This document shows, piece after piece, positions 45,304-53,443 of a stretch of 64,000 nt of DNA. Origin of the DNA: Tamlana sp038148895 (GTDB taxonomy: Bacteria; Bacteroidota; Bacteroidia; Flavobacteriales; Flavobacteriaceae). The notes beneath the pieces are model-generated. The model ran no database searches. It was not told where the DNA came from and worked only from the letters and a program-made list of their open reading frames with translations. The translations under genes were made by a program, and so were the position numbers. The stretch is from NCBI GenBank assembly GCA_038148895.1, contig JBBVGQ010000001.1, one strand, 5' to 3'. Numbering within the stretch: the stretch's first letter is position 1; the number at the start of each line of letters is the position of its first letter.

Positions 45304-46377
45304 TTAAGCTTCTTCGTTCTTGAAATGGTCAAAAATATTTCTCAAATCCTTTTTGTAGGGTAAATGGTCTGCTCGGCCTTTATTAAAAATATCGTTGCTG
45401 TTGCCTTGTCCTTTTCGCATCGCCTTTTGCTCTTCAAATGGAAGCCTGTTTATTTCCATACAGATTGTGGAGCAGCAATTTTCCATTTCAGCTTTACATT
45501 TATCACATTGAATAAAAAGTAGATGGCAAGCATCGTTGGCGCAGTTTGTATGCACATCAAAAGGTTCGCCACATTGATGGCATTTTGCAATAATATCATC
45601 GCTTATTTTTTCGGCACGCCGTTCGTCAAAAACAAAATTCTTTCCCAAAAACTTATTTTCCAGATTCTGTTCCTTAACCTGTCTTGTATACTCAATAATT
45701 CCACCTTCCAACTGAAAAACATTTTTAAATCCTTTATGTTTAAAATAGGCACTGGCCTTTTCGCAACGGATACCACCAGTGCAATACATTACCAGATTTT
45801 TATCCTCTTTATGTTCCTTTAAGTCTTCTTCAATAATATTCAAAGATTCTCTAAACGTATCAACATCTGGGGTAACGGCATTTTTAAAATGGCCTATTTC
45901 GCTTTCGTAATGGTTTCGCATATCCACCAAAACCGTATTCTCGTCTTCAATAAATTTGTTGAAATCTTCAGCTTTTAGGTGAATGCCTTTATTGGTAACA
46001 TCAAAGGTGTCATCGTTTAAACCATCGGCAACAATTTTATTTCGAACTTTTACTTTTAACTTTAAAAACGACATATTGTCTTGCTCTACGGCAATATTCA
46101 ACCGAATGTCCTTTAAAAAATCAATCGTGTCTAAATGTTCTTTAAATTCATTAAACCTGTCGGCTGGAAGTGATAATTGCCCGTTAATGCCTTCTAGGGC
46201 CACATAAATTCTGCCTAAAACATCCAAAGTGTTCCAGGTTACGAATAAATGGTCTCTAAATTCATGAGGATTTTTAATTTTAGCGTATTGATAAAAAGAG
46301 AGCGTTAATCGATCTTTTCCTGCTTTCTCGATTAATTCTGCCCTTTCTTTCGCGCTTAACTTATTGTACAGTTGCAT
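45304..46377 (-). CDS. trhO: TrhO, oxygen-dependent tRNA uridine hydroxylase (rhodanese-like)
   Basis: A 357-residue protein of the YceA/TrhO family. An N-terminal ferredoxin-like domain (GRIYVALEGINGQLSLP) is followed by a rhodanese domain whose catalytic cysteine, at about residue 199, lies in VMYCTGGIRCEKAS. A C-terminal cysteine-rich region (CHQCGEPFDVHTNCANDAC) follows. In E. coli TrhO forms 5-hydroxyuridine at tRNA position 34 using oxygen, parallel to TrhP. The trhP gene follows directly, so both routes sit in one operon. Confidence 0.93.
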   Translation of the reverse strand: MQLYNKLSAKERAELIEKAGKDRLTLSFYQYAKIKNPHEFRDHLFVTWNTLDVLGRIYVALEGINGQLSLPADRFNEFKEHLDTIDFLKDIRLNIAVEQDNMSFLKLKVKVRNKIVADGLNDDTFDVTNKGIHLKAEDFNKFIEDENTVLVDMRNHYESEIGHFKNAVTPDVDTFRESLNIIEEDLKEHKEDKNLVMYCTGGIRCEKASAYFKHKGFKNVFQLEGGIIEYTRQVKEQNLENKFLGKNFVFDERRAEKISDDIIAKCHQCGEPFDVHTNCANDACHLLFIQCDKCKAEMENCCSTICMEINRLPFEEQKAMRKGQGNSNDIFNKGRADHLPYKKDLRNIFDHFKNEEA

Positions 46378-46475
46378 GCTATACTAATTTTAAGGTTAAA
46401 GCTGCGTAATGCAGATGATAAAATATTTTGAGCTGCAAAAGTACAATTTTAAGAGAAAGACACAATTTATTCAAC

Positions 46476-46508
46476 AAAAAAAAGCATCTAAACACTTGTT
46501 TTAGATGC
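46476..46508 (-). terminator. Minus-strand terminator between recA and trhO
   Basis: A 9-bp perfect stem GCATCTAAA / TTTAGATGC (46484-46492 and 46500-46508) with eight T on the minus strand. It lies upstream of trhO, so it must end a separate short minus transcript starting between about 46513 and 46740. The rest of this 374-bp gap shows only the small ORF at 46536 and the recA promoter region. Confidence 0.75.
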
Positions 46509-46535
46509 CTTTAATAGAGTTAGAGTTAGCTTAAT

Positions 46536-46628
46536 TCAAAAACTCGTTTGGTAAATTTGATAGCAAAATTTTTCCTCTTTTTTAAGTAAGATGCATGTTA
46601 CACAGAAAGGTTGCGTTACAAGTTTCAT
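46536..46628 (-). CDS. Possible 30-residue peptide ORF
   Basis: The only ATG-stop frame well placed before the terminator at 46476 encodes 30 residues, beginning MKLVTQPFCVTCILLKKEEK with a C-x2-C pair. Upstream on the minus strand, an AACTTTTG (one base off the promoter consensus) lies near 46705, which would give a ~210-nt transcript. It may equally be a non-coding RNA; translation is unproven. Confidence 0.22.
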   Translation of the reverse strand: MKLVTQPFCVTCILLKKEEKFCYQIYQTSF

Positions 46629-46751
46629 TTTTATAGTAAAAACCAATCAAAAAGAGATTTCTATACGACCTATTAATGTTGAAAACTATTATTGTGATAT
46701 GACAAAAGTTGTAGTACTTTAGCGAGCATAACTTCTGAAAAAAATATTGAA

Positions 46752-47753
46752 ATGAGTAGTGAAAAAGACGCAAAATTAAAAGCATTAAAACTTACGTTAG
46801 ATAAACTGGACAAGGCTTACGGAAAAGGAACGGTAATGAAAATGAGCGATGCGGCCATTCAAGATGTTGATGCCATTCCTTCCGGATCATTAGGTTTGGA
46901 TATTGCGTTGGGTGTTGGCGGTTATCCTCGTGGTCGAGTTATTGAAATTTACGGCCCGGAATCTTCAGGTAAAACCACATTGACTTTGCACGCCATAGCC
47001 GAAGCCCAAAAAACGGGTGGTATTGCAGCTTTTATTGATGCAGAACATGCCTTTGATCGGTTTTATGCCGAAAAATTGGGTGTTGATATTGAAAACTTAA
47101 TCATCTCCCAACCTGATAACGGAGAGCAAGCCTTAGAAATTGCCGATAATTTAATCCGTTCTGGGGCTATTGATATTGTAGTGATTGATTCTGTGGCAGC
47201 GTTAACTCCAAAAAGTGAAATTGAAGGCGAAATGGGCGACTCCAAAATGGGTCTGCACGCCCGATTAATGTCGCAAGCCCTAAGAAAGTTAACGGCATCC
47301 ATCAGCAAAACCAACTGTACGGTTATTTTCATTAACCAATTACGCGAAAAAATTGGTGTTATGTTTGGCAACCCTGAAACTACAACGGGTGGAAATGCAC
47401 TAAAATTCTATGCTTCGGTTCGCTTGGATATTCGCAGGTCTACCCAAATAAAGGAAACAAGTGGCGAAGTTTCTGGTAACAAAACCCGAGTAAAAGTGGT
47501 GAAGAACAAGGTTGCCCCTCCATTTAAAACTGCCGAATTTGACATCATGTATGGCGAAGGCGTAAGTAAAGTTGGTGAAATTTTAGATCTTGCCGTGGAA
47601 TATGACATCATCAAGAAAAGTGGTTCATGGTTTAGTTACGATGAAACCAAACTTGGCCAAGGGCGCGATGCGGTTAAAGCCCTAATTAAGGATAATCCAG
47701 AACTCATGGATGAACTAGAGGAAAAGGTTAGAAAAGCTGTTTCTAAAAAATAA
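46752..47753 (+). CDS. recA: Recombinase RecA
   Basis: A 333-residue DNA recombinase that forms ATP-dependent filaments on single-stranded DNA and triggers the SOS response. Walker A GPESSGKTT is at about residues 64-72. The blocks PDNGEQALEIADNLIRSGA and IFINQLREKIGVMFGNPETT (with loop L2) are intact, and the C-terminus has the usual acidic end. The upstream TACTTTAG at about 46717 is a possible -7 box. I saw no clear SOS box. A strong terminator follows. Confidence 0.98.
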   Translation: MSSEKDAKLKALKLTLDKLDKAYGKGTVMKMSDAAIQDVDAIPSGSLGLDIALGVGGYPRGRVIEIYGPESSGKTTLTLHAIAEAQKTGGIAAFIDAEHAFDRFYAEKLGVDIENLIISQPDNGEQALEIADNLIRSGAIDIVVIDSVAALTPKSEIEGEMGDSKMGLHARLMSQALRKLTASISKTNCTVIFINQLREKIGVMFGNPETTTGGNALKFYASVRLDIRRSTQIKETSGEVSGNKTRVKVVKNKVAPPFKTAEFDIMYGEGVSKVGEILDLAVEYDIIKKSGSWFSYDETKLGQGRDAVKALIKDNPELMDELEEKVRKAVSKK

Positions 47754-47759
47754 TTTCAA

Positions 47760-47787
47760 AATCCCGTCAAAAACGGGATTTTTTATT
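47760..47787 (+). terminator. recA terminator
   Basis: A 7-bp perfect stem ATCCCGT / ACGGGAT with loop CAAAA and a T run, just after the recA stop. Confidence 0.9.
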
Positions 47788-47917
47788 TCCCATTACTAGT
47801 AACCCACTCTTTTTTAAACCATTAAATCCTAAAGTTTCTTTCATTTCATACGCAACCTTTTAACTTTTTGGGCATCTACTTAGTGCAAACATGTATTTAA
47901 ACCCCAATATCTTTGCT

Positions 47918-48328
47918 ATGAAAAAATTTGCTTTACTTTGTTTAACGCTCTTGTTTCTATCCTCATGTAGTATTGATGACGACGGAACGAGTTATAGTTT
48001 TGAGGTATTACCAGTTGAAAGTGTAGACATTCCTGATGAGTTCATTATGGGCGAAACCTATCCCATTACAGTTTCTTATTATAGGCCGTCTACATGCCAC
48101 AGGTTTAAGGAGTTTTATTATTTTAAAGAAAATAATCAACGTACCGTTGCTCCTATAAATTATGTTTTTGACAGTAACAATTGCGAAACCTTAGAAAATG
48201 TTTTAACAGAAGCTACGTTTAATTTTATAGTAACCAGCAATGGCTCCTATATTTTTAAATTTTGGCAAGGCGAAAATGAAGAGGGTGTATCTCAATATTT
48301 AACCATTGAGGTCCCCGTTGTAGAGTAA
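47918..48328 (+). CDS. Small lipoprotein upstream of ECF sigma gene
   Basis: A 136-residue lipoprotein. Signal MKKFALLCLTLLFLSSC has the lipobox LSSC, followed by an acidic SIDDD sorting stretch. The body is beta-rich with two cysteines (STCHRFKEF and DSNNCETLE) that may pair. I chose the ATG at 47918 over 47891, since the earlier codons add nothing to the signal. It is 21 bp upstream of the sigma factor gene and may belong to that system. Family not recognised. Confidence 0.7.
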   Translation: MKKFALLCLTLLFLSSCSIDDDGTSYSFEVLPVESVDIPDEFIMGETYPITVSYYRPSTCHRFKEFYYFKENNQRTVAPINYVFDSNNCETLENVLTEATFNFIVTSNGSYIFKFWQGENEEGVSQYLTIEVPVVE

Positions 48329-48349
48329 AAGGTGAGTTTTAATTAATAC

Positions 48350-48901
48350 ATGTTTAATTTGAGTTTGAACCAACTCATAGAAAATTGTAAAGTTGAAAAT
48401 ACTCAGGCACAAAGCGAATTATACAAACTTTTTTCAAGTAAGTTGTTTGCGGTGTGCTTAAAGTATTCACGGAACTATGCCGAAGCTGAAGATAATTTGC
48501 AAGACGCATTTTTAACAATTTTTGAAAAAATTGAACAGTATAAACACAAAGGTTCTTTTGAAGGCTGGATGAAACGTATTGCTGTAAACACGGTTTTACA
48601 ACGTTACCGGAATGAAAAAGTTTTTGATATAATTAATGAAGATGCTATTGAGGATGTTGAGTTGGAGGTTGATGAAGATGCCATTTCCATTGATTATCTA
48701 TTAAAGTTAATTCAAGAATTGCCTGATAGATACCGTTTGGTTTTTAACCTATATGTGCTTGACGGCTATTCTCATAAAGAAATAGCAGAAATGATAGATA
48801 TTACTGTGGGCACCTCAAAATCCAACTTAGCCAGGGCGAGGCAGATTTTGAAGCAAACCATTGAAACCGATAGAATAAAAGAACGTTCAAAATCATTATA
48901 A
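48350..48901 (+). CDS. ECF-type RNA polymerase sigma factor
   Basis: A 183-residue sigma-70 family factor of the extracytoplasmic-function class. Region 2 covers SSKLFAVCLKYSRNYAEAED through GSFEGWMKRIAVNTV (core and -10 recognition). Region 4 contains LPDRYRLVFNLYVLDGYSH and the helix-turn-helix KEIAEMIDITVGTSKSNLAR. It overlaps the next gene's start by 1 nt, so a sigma/regulator pair is translated together. Targets unknown. Confidence 0.93.
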   Translation: MFNLSLNQLIENCKVENTQAQSELYKLFSSKLFAVCLKYSRNYAEAEDNLQDAFLTIFEKIEQYKHKGSFEGWMKRIAVNTVLQRYRNEKVFDIINEDAIEDVELEVDEDAISIDYLLKLIQELPDRYRLVFNLYVLDGYSHKEIAEMIDITVGTSKSNLARARQILKQTIETDRIKERSKSL

Positions 48902-50409
48902 TGAGCGATAAAAAACACATAGACAGATTATTTCAGGAGAGCTTCAAAGATTTTGAAGTTAAACCTAGCGATGCTGTTTGGAAAAATATAGAAGCCCAAC
49001 TTAACCAGAAAAAGAAAAAACATCGTGTTATCCCAATTTGGTGGCGCTATGCTGGCGTTGCGGCTTTACTTCTTTTGTTTTTGACCTTAGGCAGGCTATA
49101 TCTTAATGGCTCTGGTGATATCCCTACCAATCAGGTTGTAGATACTGAAGAAAATGCTCCTAATACTAATCAGGTAAGAGAAACGCTACCGATAAATGAT
49201 AACGTAGGCGAAAACGACGTTTTGATAACGAATACGAATGATTCTGAAGAAAATATTGAAAACACCAAATCAAATCTTTTGGTGCCTTCAAATTCCAATT
49301 CTATTGCTGAAACTTCATCTTCCAAAGTAGAAAATGAAAGTAAAGCGCCTTTGCGCTCAAATTTAAAACTGAATTCAAAAGATAAAATCTTAGGTTCTGA
49401 TGACAATCAAACTTTAGCCAATATTTCCAACAAAGAAACTGAAGGCCAAACACTTCAAAATAATTTAGTGGACAAATCAAAAATAATCGTTTCCAACGAA
49501 GGTGGTGAAGACACTGAAAATATTTTGATTGACTCAGAAAAAGCTAAAAATATCATCAATAATTCCTCAGGAAATAACACAGAAATTGCCAAAACAAATG
49601 ATGAAGTTACCCAAGAAAATGTTGTTAAAAACAATTTAACCATTGAAGAAGCTGTTGATATAAACAAAGACCTTTTGACCGAAGAAAAAGCCATCGCAAA
49701 CAACAGATGGAGTATAGCGCCAAATGCTGCACCCGTTTATTTTAATACGCTTGGCGAAGGGTCGTCCATTGACCCGCAGTTCAACAACAACTCCAAAACG
49801 GGAGAACTTAATATGAGCTATGGCATTACAGCCAGTTACGCGTTAAATGATAAAATTAAAGTGCGGTCTGGTATTAATAAAGTGAATTTGGGCTACAACA
49901 CAAACGATATTATAACATATCAATCTGTTGGTTTAAGTAGCAGTAGCAATGCTTTGCAAAATGTAAATGGTAGCACATCAGAGATCTCAGTTGTAAGTTC
50001 AGAAGTTTTGGCTTCTGGAAATGTGCCGCAATCCTTATTTACATCAAACACAACCATAAACCAAGCTTTTGGATATATTGAAGTGCCTTTGGAAATTCAA
50101 TATACGGTTCTGGACAAAAAGTTAGGCTTGAATATAATAGGTGGTTTTAGCTCATTCTTTTTGGATAAGAACGAGATATATTCTAAAACGGCAAACGGAC
50201 CACAAATTCTTTTAGGTGAAGCAAACAACATTAATAAAATGAGTTATAGTGCCAATTTTGGTTTGGGTTTAAACTATCAAATCTCTAAAAAATTTGATTT
50301 GAATTTAGAGCCCATGTTTAAATATCAATTCAACACGTTTAACAATACCTCAGGTAATTTTACACCATTTTTTATAGGCGTTTACACGGGGTTTGCTATT
50401 AAATTCTAG
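48901..50409 (+). CDS. Membrane-anchored protein with C-terminal barrel-like domain, sigma partner
   Basis: A 502-residue protein coupled to the ECF sigma gene. Residues 1-48 are charged and cytoplasmic (HIDRLFQESFKDFEVKPSDA), a short piece that could bind the sigma factor. One membrane segment lies at about 50-68 (YAGVAALLLLFLTLGRLYL). A ~200-residue Asn/Ser/Glu-rich linker follows. The last ~230 residues (MSYGITASYALNDKIKVRSG and the closing FFIGVYTGFAIKF) look like outer-membrane beta-barrel strands. It may thus span from cytoplasm to outer membrane. That topology is an inference; the pairing with sigma is typical of Flavobacteriia. Confidence 0.75.
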   Translation: MSDKKHIDRLFQESFKDFEVKPSDAVWKNIEAQLNQKKKKHRVIPIWWRYAGVAALLLLFLTLGRLYLNGSGDIPTNQVVDTEENAPNTNQVRETLPINDNVGENDVLITNTNDSEENIENTKSNLLVPSNSNSIAETSSSKVENESKAPLRSNLKLNSKDKILGSDDNQTLANISNKETEGQTLQNNLVDKSKIIVSNEGGEDTENILIDSEKAKNIINNSSGNNTEIAKTNDEVTQENVVKNNLTIEEAVDINKDLLTEEKAIANNRWSIAPNAAPVYFNTLGEGSSIDPQFNNNSKTGELNMSYGITASYALNDKIKVRSGINKVNLGYNTNDIITYQSVGLSSSSNALQNVNGSTSEISVVSSEVLASGNVPQSLFTSNTTINQAFGYIEVPLEIQYTVLDKKLGLNIIGGFSSFFLDKNEIYSKTANGPQILLGEANNINKMSYSANFGLGLNYQISKKFDLNLEPMFKYQFNTFNNTSGNFTPFFIGVYTGFAIKF

Positions 50410-50463
50410 GTTTTTGGTTAGATCTGGTTATTGGCTTTCATTTAAGCTCGAAAGCTAATATCG

Positions 50464-50499
50464 AAAAAAAGCTGCTCGACCCCTCGGGCAGTTTTTTTT
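50464..50499. terminator. Bidirectional terminator
   Basis: An 8-bp stem with one G-U pair (CTGCTCGA / TCGGGCAG, loop CCCC) is flanked by A-run and T-run. It serves the sigma-operon end and the convergent plsC gene. Confidence 0.85.
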
Positions 50500-50504
50500 G
50501 TATA

Positions 50505-51254
50505 TCATCCATTGGAATGATTGTTGAATTCTTGCAGTTGCCCTAAAATAATATCTCTGGCTTTTTCATTTATAGCTCGCGTATTTTCAATAATCAACCC
50601 TTTGGTTGATAAAAACCTATGAATTTTTACGCGCATCTTTCCTGGGCCTCCGCTAAAAAAAGTATACGAAAAACGCTTTTTATTGTCGGCCAATGTAATG
50701 GGTACAATTGGTATTTGATGGTTTATGGCCAACCTAAATGCACCATCCTTAAACTCATCCAACTCAATATGTTCTTCAGGAACACCTCCTTCGGGAAAAA
50801 TACAGATACTCAGCCCCGACTGCAATCGGCGTTGTGCTCTTAAAAAAACAGCTTTTCTACTTTTCTCTGAACTTCTATCAACCAAAATGCAGGTCCGTTT
50901 ATAAAAAAAGCCGAAAAGTGGAATTTTGGCCAATTCCTTTTTCCCAACAAAAACAAAAGGATTTTCAATAGAAACCAACATCAGCATAATGTCTGCCATA
51001 GAGGTATGGTTAGCTATAAACATATAGCTTTTGTCTTTCTCAGGAATTTCCTCTTGCTCAATTTTACAAACAAAACCCATTCCCAGCAAAATGAACTTAG
51101 CCCAAAATCTTGCCAATTTAAAAAAGAAAGGGTACCAAGATTCTTTTAAAATGGAAACTAAAAGTATGGGGAAAAGAAATATAATGGGCAATGCCACCAG
51201 AATGTAAAACCAGATGCGGTAAAGTGTCCAAAGTATATATTTTACAAACTTCAT
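50505..51254 (-). CDS. plsC: 1-acyl-sn-glycerol-3-phosphate acyltransferase
   Basis: A 249-residue membrane enzyme that adds the second fatty acid to lysophosphatidic acid. The catalytic H-x4-D motif is NHTSMADIM. The later CIFPEGGVPEEHIEL holds the glycerol-phosphate-binding block in slightly variant form. An N-terminal hydrophobic region (residues 5-40) anchors it in the inner membrane. It is a single gene ending at a bidirectional terminator. Confidence 0.9.
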   Translation of the reverse strand: MKFVKYILWTLYRIWFYILVALPIIFLFPILLVSILKESWYPFFFKLARFWAKFILLGMGFVCKIEQEEIPEKDKSYMFIANHTSMADIMLMLVSIENPFVFVGKKELAKIPLFGFFYKRTCILVDRSSEKSRKAVFLRAQRRLQSGLSICIFPEGGVPEEHIELDEFKDGAFRLAINHQIPIVPITLADNKKRFSYTFFSGGPGKMRVKIHRFLSTKGLIIENTRAINEKARDIILGQLQEFNNHSNG

Positions 51255-51319
51255 GCACTCAAAAATACTATTATAAATTGATTATCTTTAATTCATAATA
51301 ACTTTAAAATTATTTAATT

Positions 51320-51562
51320 ATGAGTTTGCTTTATTCTTTGCTAGTAGGTGCAATTGCTGGCTGGTTGGCCGGAAAGATAATGAAAGGTGGTGGTTTTGGT
51401 CTAGTGTTAAATATCGTTATTGGTATTTTTGGTGGCTTAGTAGGAAATTGGCTTTTTGGTGTGTTGGGAATTTCAATTTCAGACGGAATAATTGGTGATA
51501 TTTTAACGGGGGCCATAGGCGCGTCCATCATCTTGTTTGTGGCTGGACTGTTTAAAAAGTAA
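51320..51562 (+). CDS. GlsB/YeaQ/YmgE-family small membrane protein
   Basis: An 80-residue glycine-rich membrane protein with three helices, matching the transglycosylase-associated/GlsB family (LVGAIAGWLAGKIMKGGGFG and IVIGIFGGLVGNWLFG). These are stress-related proteins of unclear mechanism. TATCTTTA at 51283 is one base off the -7 promoter box. A terminator follows directly, so it is a one-gene unit. Confidence 0.9.
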   Translation: MSLLYSLLVGAIAGWLAGKIMKGGGFGLVLNIVIGIFGGLVGNWLFGVLGISISDGIIGDILTGAIGASIILFVAGLFKK

Positions 51563-51583
51563 TCTTTTTTAATATTTATGATG

Positions 51584-51608
51584 AAAGTGGCATAAGCCAC
51601 TTTTTTTA
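51584..51608 (+). terminator. Terminator after GlsB-like gene
   Basis: An 8-bp stem AAAGTGGC / GCCACTTT with ATAA loop and T run. Confidence 0.9.
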
Positions 51609-51624
51609 TTGTCCAACTTATCTT

Positions 51625-51632
51625 TAAATTTG
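51625..51632 (+). promoter_or_regulatory. trpS promoter box
   Basis: TAAATTTG, an exact TAnnTTTG, 17 bp before the trpS ATG and downstream of the previous terminator. Confidence 0.6.
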
Positions 51633-51649
51633 TCCCTTATTAAAAATTT

Positions 51650-52618
51650 ATGGCAAGAATATTAACAGGCATTCAAAGCACGGGAACACCACACTTAGGA
51701 AATATTTTAGGAGCAATAATGCCAGCAATAAACATGGCCAATAATCCTGAAAACGATTCGTATTTGTTTATTGCAAACCTGCACACCTTAACACAAATTA
51801 AGGATGCTGATGTTTTGCGTGAAAACACCTATTCTACCGCGGCTACTTGGTTGGCCTTTGGTTTGGATATTGAAAAAACGGTGTTTTACAGACAAAGTGA
51901 TATTCCGCAAGTAACTGAACTGTCTTGGTATTTAAGCTGCTTTTTTCCTTACCAACGCCTTACTTTGGCCCATAGCTTTAAGGATAAAGCTGATAGATTG
52001 GAAGATGTAAATTCTGGGCTTTTCACGTACCCAATGCTGATGGCTGCAGATATTTTATTATACGACGCCGAAATTATTCCCGTAGGGAAAGACCAATTGC
52101 AACATATTGAAATGACCCGTGATGTAGCCTCGCGTTTTCATGCTAAAATGGGAAAAACTTTTGTAATGCCCGAAGGAAAAATTCAAGAAAATACGATGCT
52201 TATTCCAGGAACCGACGGCGAAAAAATGAGTAAAAGTAGAGATAACATCATCAATATATTTCTTCCCGATAAAAAATTACGCAAGCAAATAATGGGTATT
52301 CAAACCGATAGCACACCTCTTGAAGACCCAAAAGATTGGAAAACTTGTAATTGTTTTGCGCTTTACAGTTTGTTGGCTAATGACAAGCAAATTGAAACCA
52401 TGAAAACCAATTATGAAAATGGTGGTTATGGCTACGGACATGCCAAACAGGCTTTATTTGAATTAATTGTTAAAACCTTTGCTACACAACGTGAACGTTA
52501 CAATTATTATATGGAAAACCAAGCTGAAATTGATGCTGCCCTTGCAGTGGGCGCTGAAAAAGCAATGTTGGTTGCTGATGATGTATTGAAACGTGTTAGG
52601 GAAAAGGTTGGATATTAG
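51650..52618 (+). CDS. trpS: Tryptophan--tRNA ligase
   Basis: A 322-residue class I aminoacyl-tRNA synthetase that charges tRNA(Trp). The HIGH-type motif is STGTPHLGNILGA and the KMSKS motif is GEKMSKSRDN. The tryptophan-site helix has FSYP-like LFTYPMLMAADILLY. Length is normal for bacterial TrpRS. The stop overlaps the convergent gene's stop by 4 bp. Confidence 0.97.
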   Translation: MARILTGIQSTGTPHLGNILGAIMPAINMANNPENDSYLFIANLHTLTQIKDADVLRENTYSTAATWLAFGLDIEKTVFYRQSDIPQVTELSWYLSCFFPYQRLTLAHSFKDKADRLEDVNSGLFTYPMLMAADILLYDAEIIPVGKDQLQHIEMTRDVASRFHAKMGKTFVMPEGKIQENTMLIPGTDGEKMSKSRDNIINIFLPDKKLRKQIMGIQTDSTPLEDPKDWKTCNCFALYSLLANDKQIETMKTNYENGGYGYGHAKQALFELIVKTFATQRERYNYYMENQAEIDAALAVGAEKAMLVADDVLKRVREKVGY

Positions 52619-53376
52619 TTAGGTTCAGCAATCCATAAATCAAAATTATATGATTTTGATTCCACCCTCCAAGTTGCATTTCCATCTTCTAAATCAAGAT
52701 AATTATCTTGAGAGACCCTGACTGAGCCAATCCTTATATATTCTTTTGTTAATTCAACTATATCTAAAAGAAGCGTTTCTTTACCCTGTATTACAACCAT
52801 GGGCTTGGATTTGAATACTGGCAACTCTTCACCATAAATTGTTTTCAAATCTTTAAAGTACAACATAAAAGCTTCTTGTATAACCGGATTACCTACTTGT
52901 CTTTTTGGAAACTCAATATCCCTTACAACATATACTTTGGTTGTATATTTTATAGATTCATTATGTTGATTTAGCTTGTTATTTATAATCCTAAATTTCT
53001 GATTAATATCTGCAAGATTTTCAACCGATTCACCCTCTTCCATTTTTAATAATTCAACACTTTTTTCATAATCGGATATAACATTCCCAAGGCTGTCAAT
53101 TTTATCATTTTGTATTTTAAATTTTTTAGTAAAATCTTCCTCTAAATTTTCAGATATACTATTGTAGCTGTTAAAACCTAAAAACGTAACTATAAATATG
53201 AGTATTGCTGAAACTGCTTTTAGTAGATTGATATTATACTTTAACTCAAAGTACTTTTCATCAGGCAGTTCCTTTTTCTTTTTACCAATATTTTTAAATA
53301 TTTTCCAAAGAAAAAACACATCTGACATTATCAATATCAGTATGATAATTAACATGATTGATATAAAAGTATTCAT
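52615..53376 (-). CDS. Hypothetical membrane protein with coiled coil
   Basis: A 253-residue protein with two membrane segments (about 3-27 and 50-70). A coiled-coil region follows (about 75-145, rich in Glu/Lys/Leu: NLEEDFTKKFKIQNDKIDSL) and then a beta-rich end with ETLLLDIVELTKEYIRIGSV. I do not recognise the family. It is convergent with trpS and has no close operon partner. Likely an inner-membrane protein with its C-terminal part outside or inside; orientation unclear. Confidence 0.6.
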   Translation of the reverse strand: MNTFISIMLIIILILIMSDVFFLWKIFKNIGKKKKELPDEKYFELKYNINLLKAVSAILIFIVTFLGFNSYNSISENLEEDFTKKFKIQNDKIDSLGNVISDYEKSVELLKMEEGESVENLADINQKFRIINNKLNQHNESIKYTTKVYVVRDIEFPKRQVGNPVIQEAFMLYFKDLKTIYGEELPVFKSKPMVVIQGKETLLLDIVELTKEYIRIGSVRVSQDNYLDLEDGNATWRVESKSYNFDLWIAEPN

Positions 53377-53412
53377 GCGTTTTTAATTTGAAAGAAAAGT
53401 ACAATAAAATTA

Positions 53413-53440
53413 TGAGATTCCTGCCTTCGCAGAAATGACA
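53413..53440. repeat. Intergenic flavobacterial repeat
   Basis: Contains GAGATTCCTGCCTTCGCAGA then AATGACA, a shortened copy of the dispersed repeat type seen elsewhere in the window. Confidence 0.45.
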
Positions 53441-53443
53441 GTA

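Noticed and set aside
46582..46785. 67-codon minus-strand frame across the recA start
   Set aside because: It covers the recA promoter and start, and its Phe/Tyr/Asn-rich composition is that of AT-rich noise; the shorter frame at 46536 fits the terminator better.
47908..47915. TATCTTTG as promoter of the small lipoprotein gene
   Set aside because: It is only 2 bp from the ATG, so transcription would start at or after the start codon; it is probably chance in AT-rich sequence.
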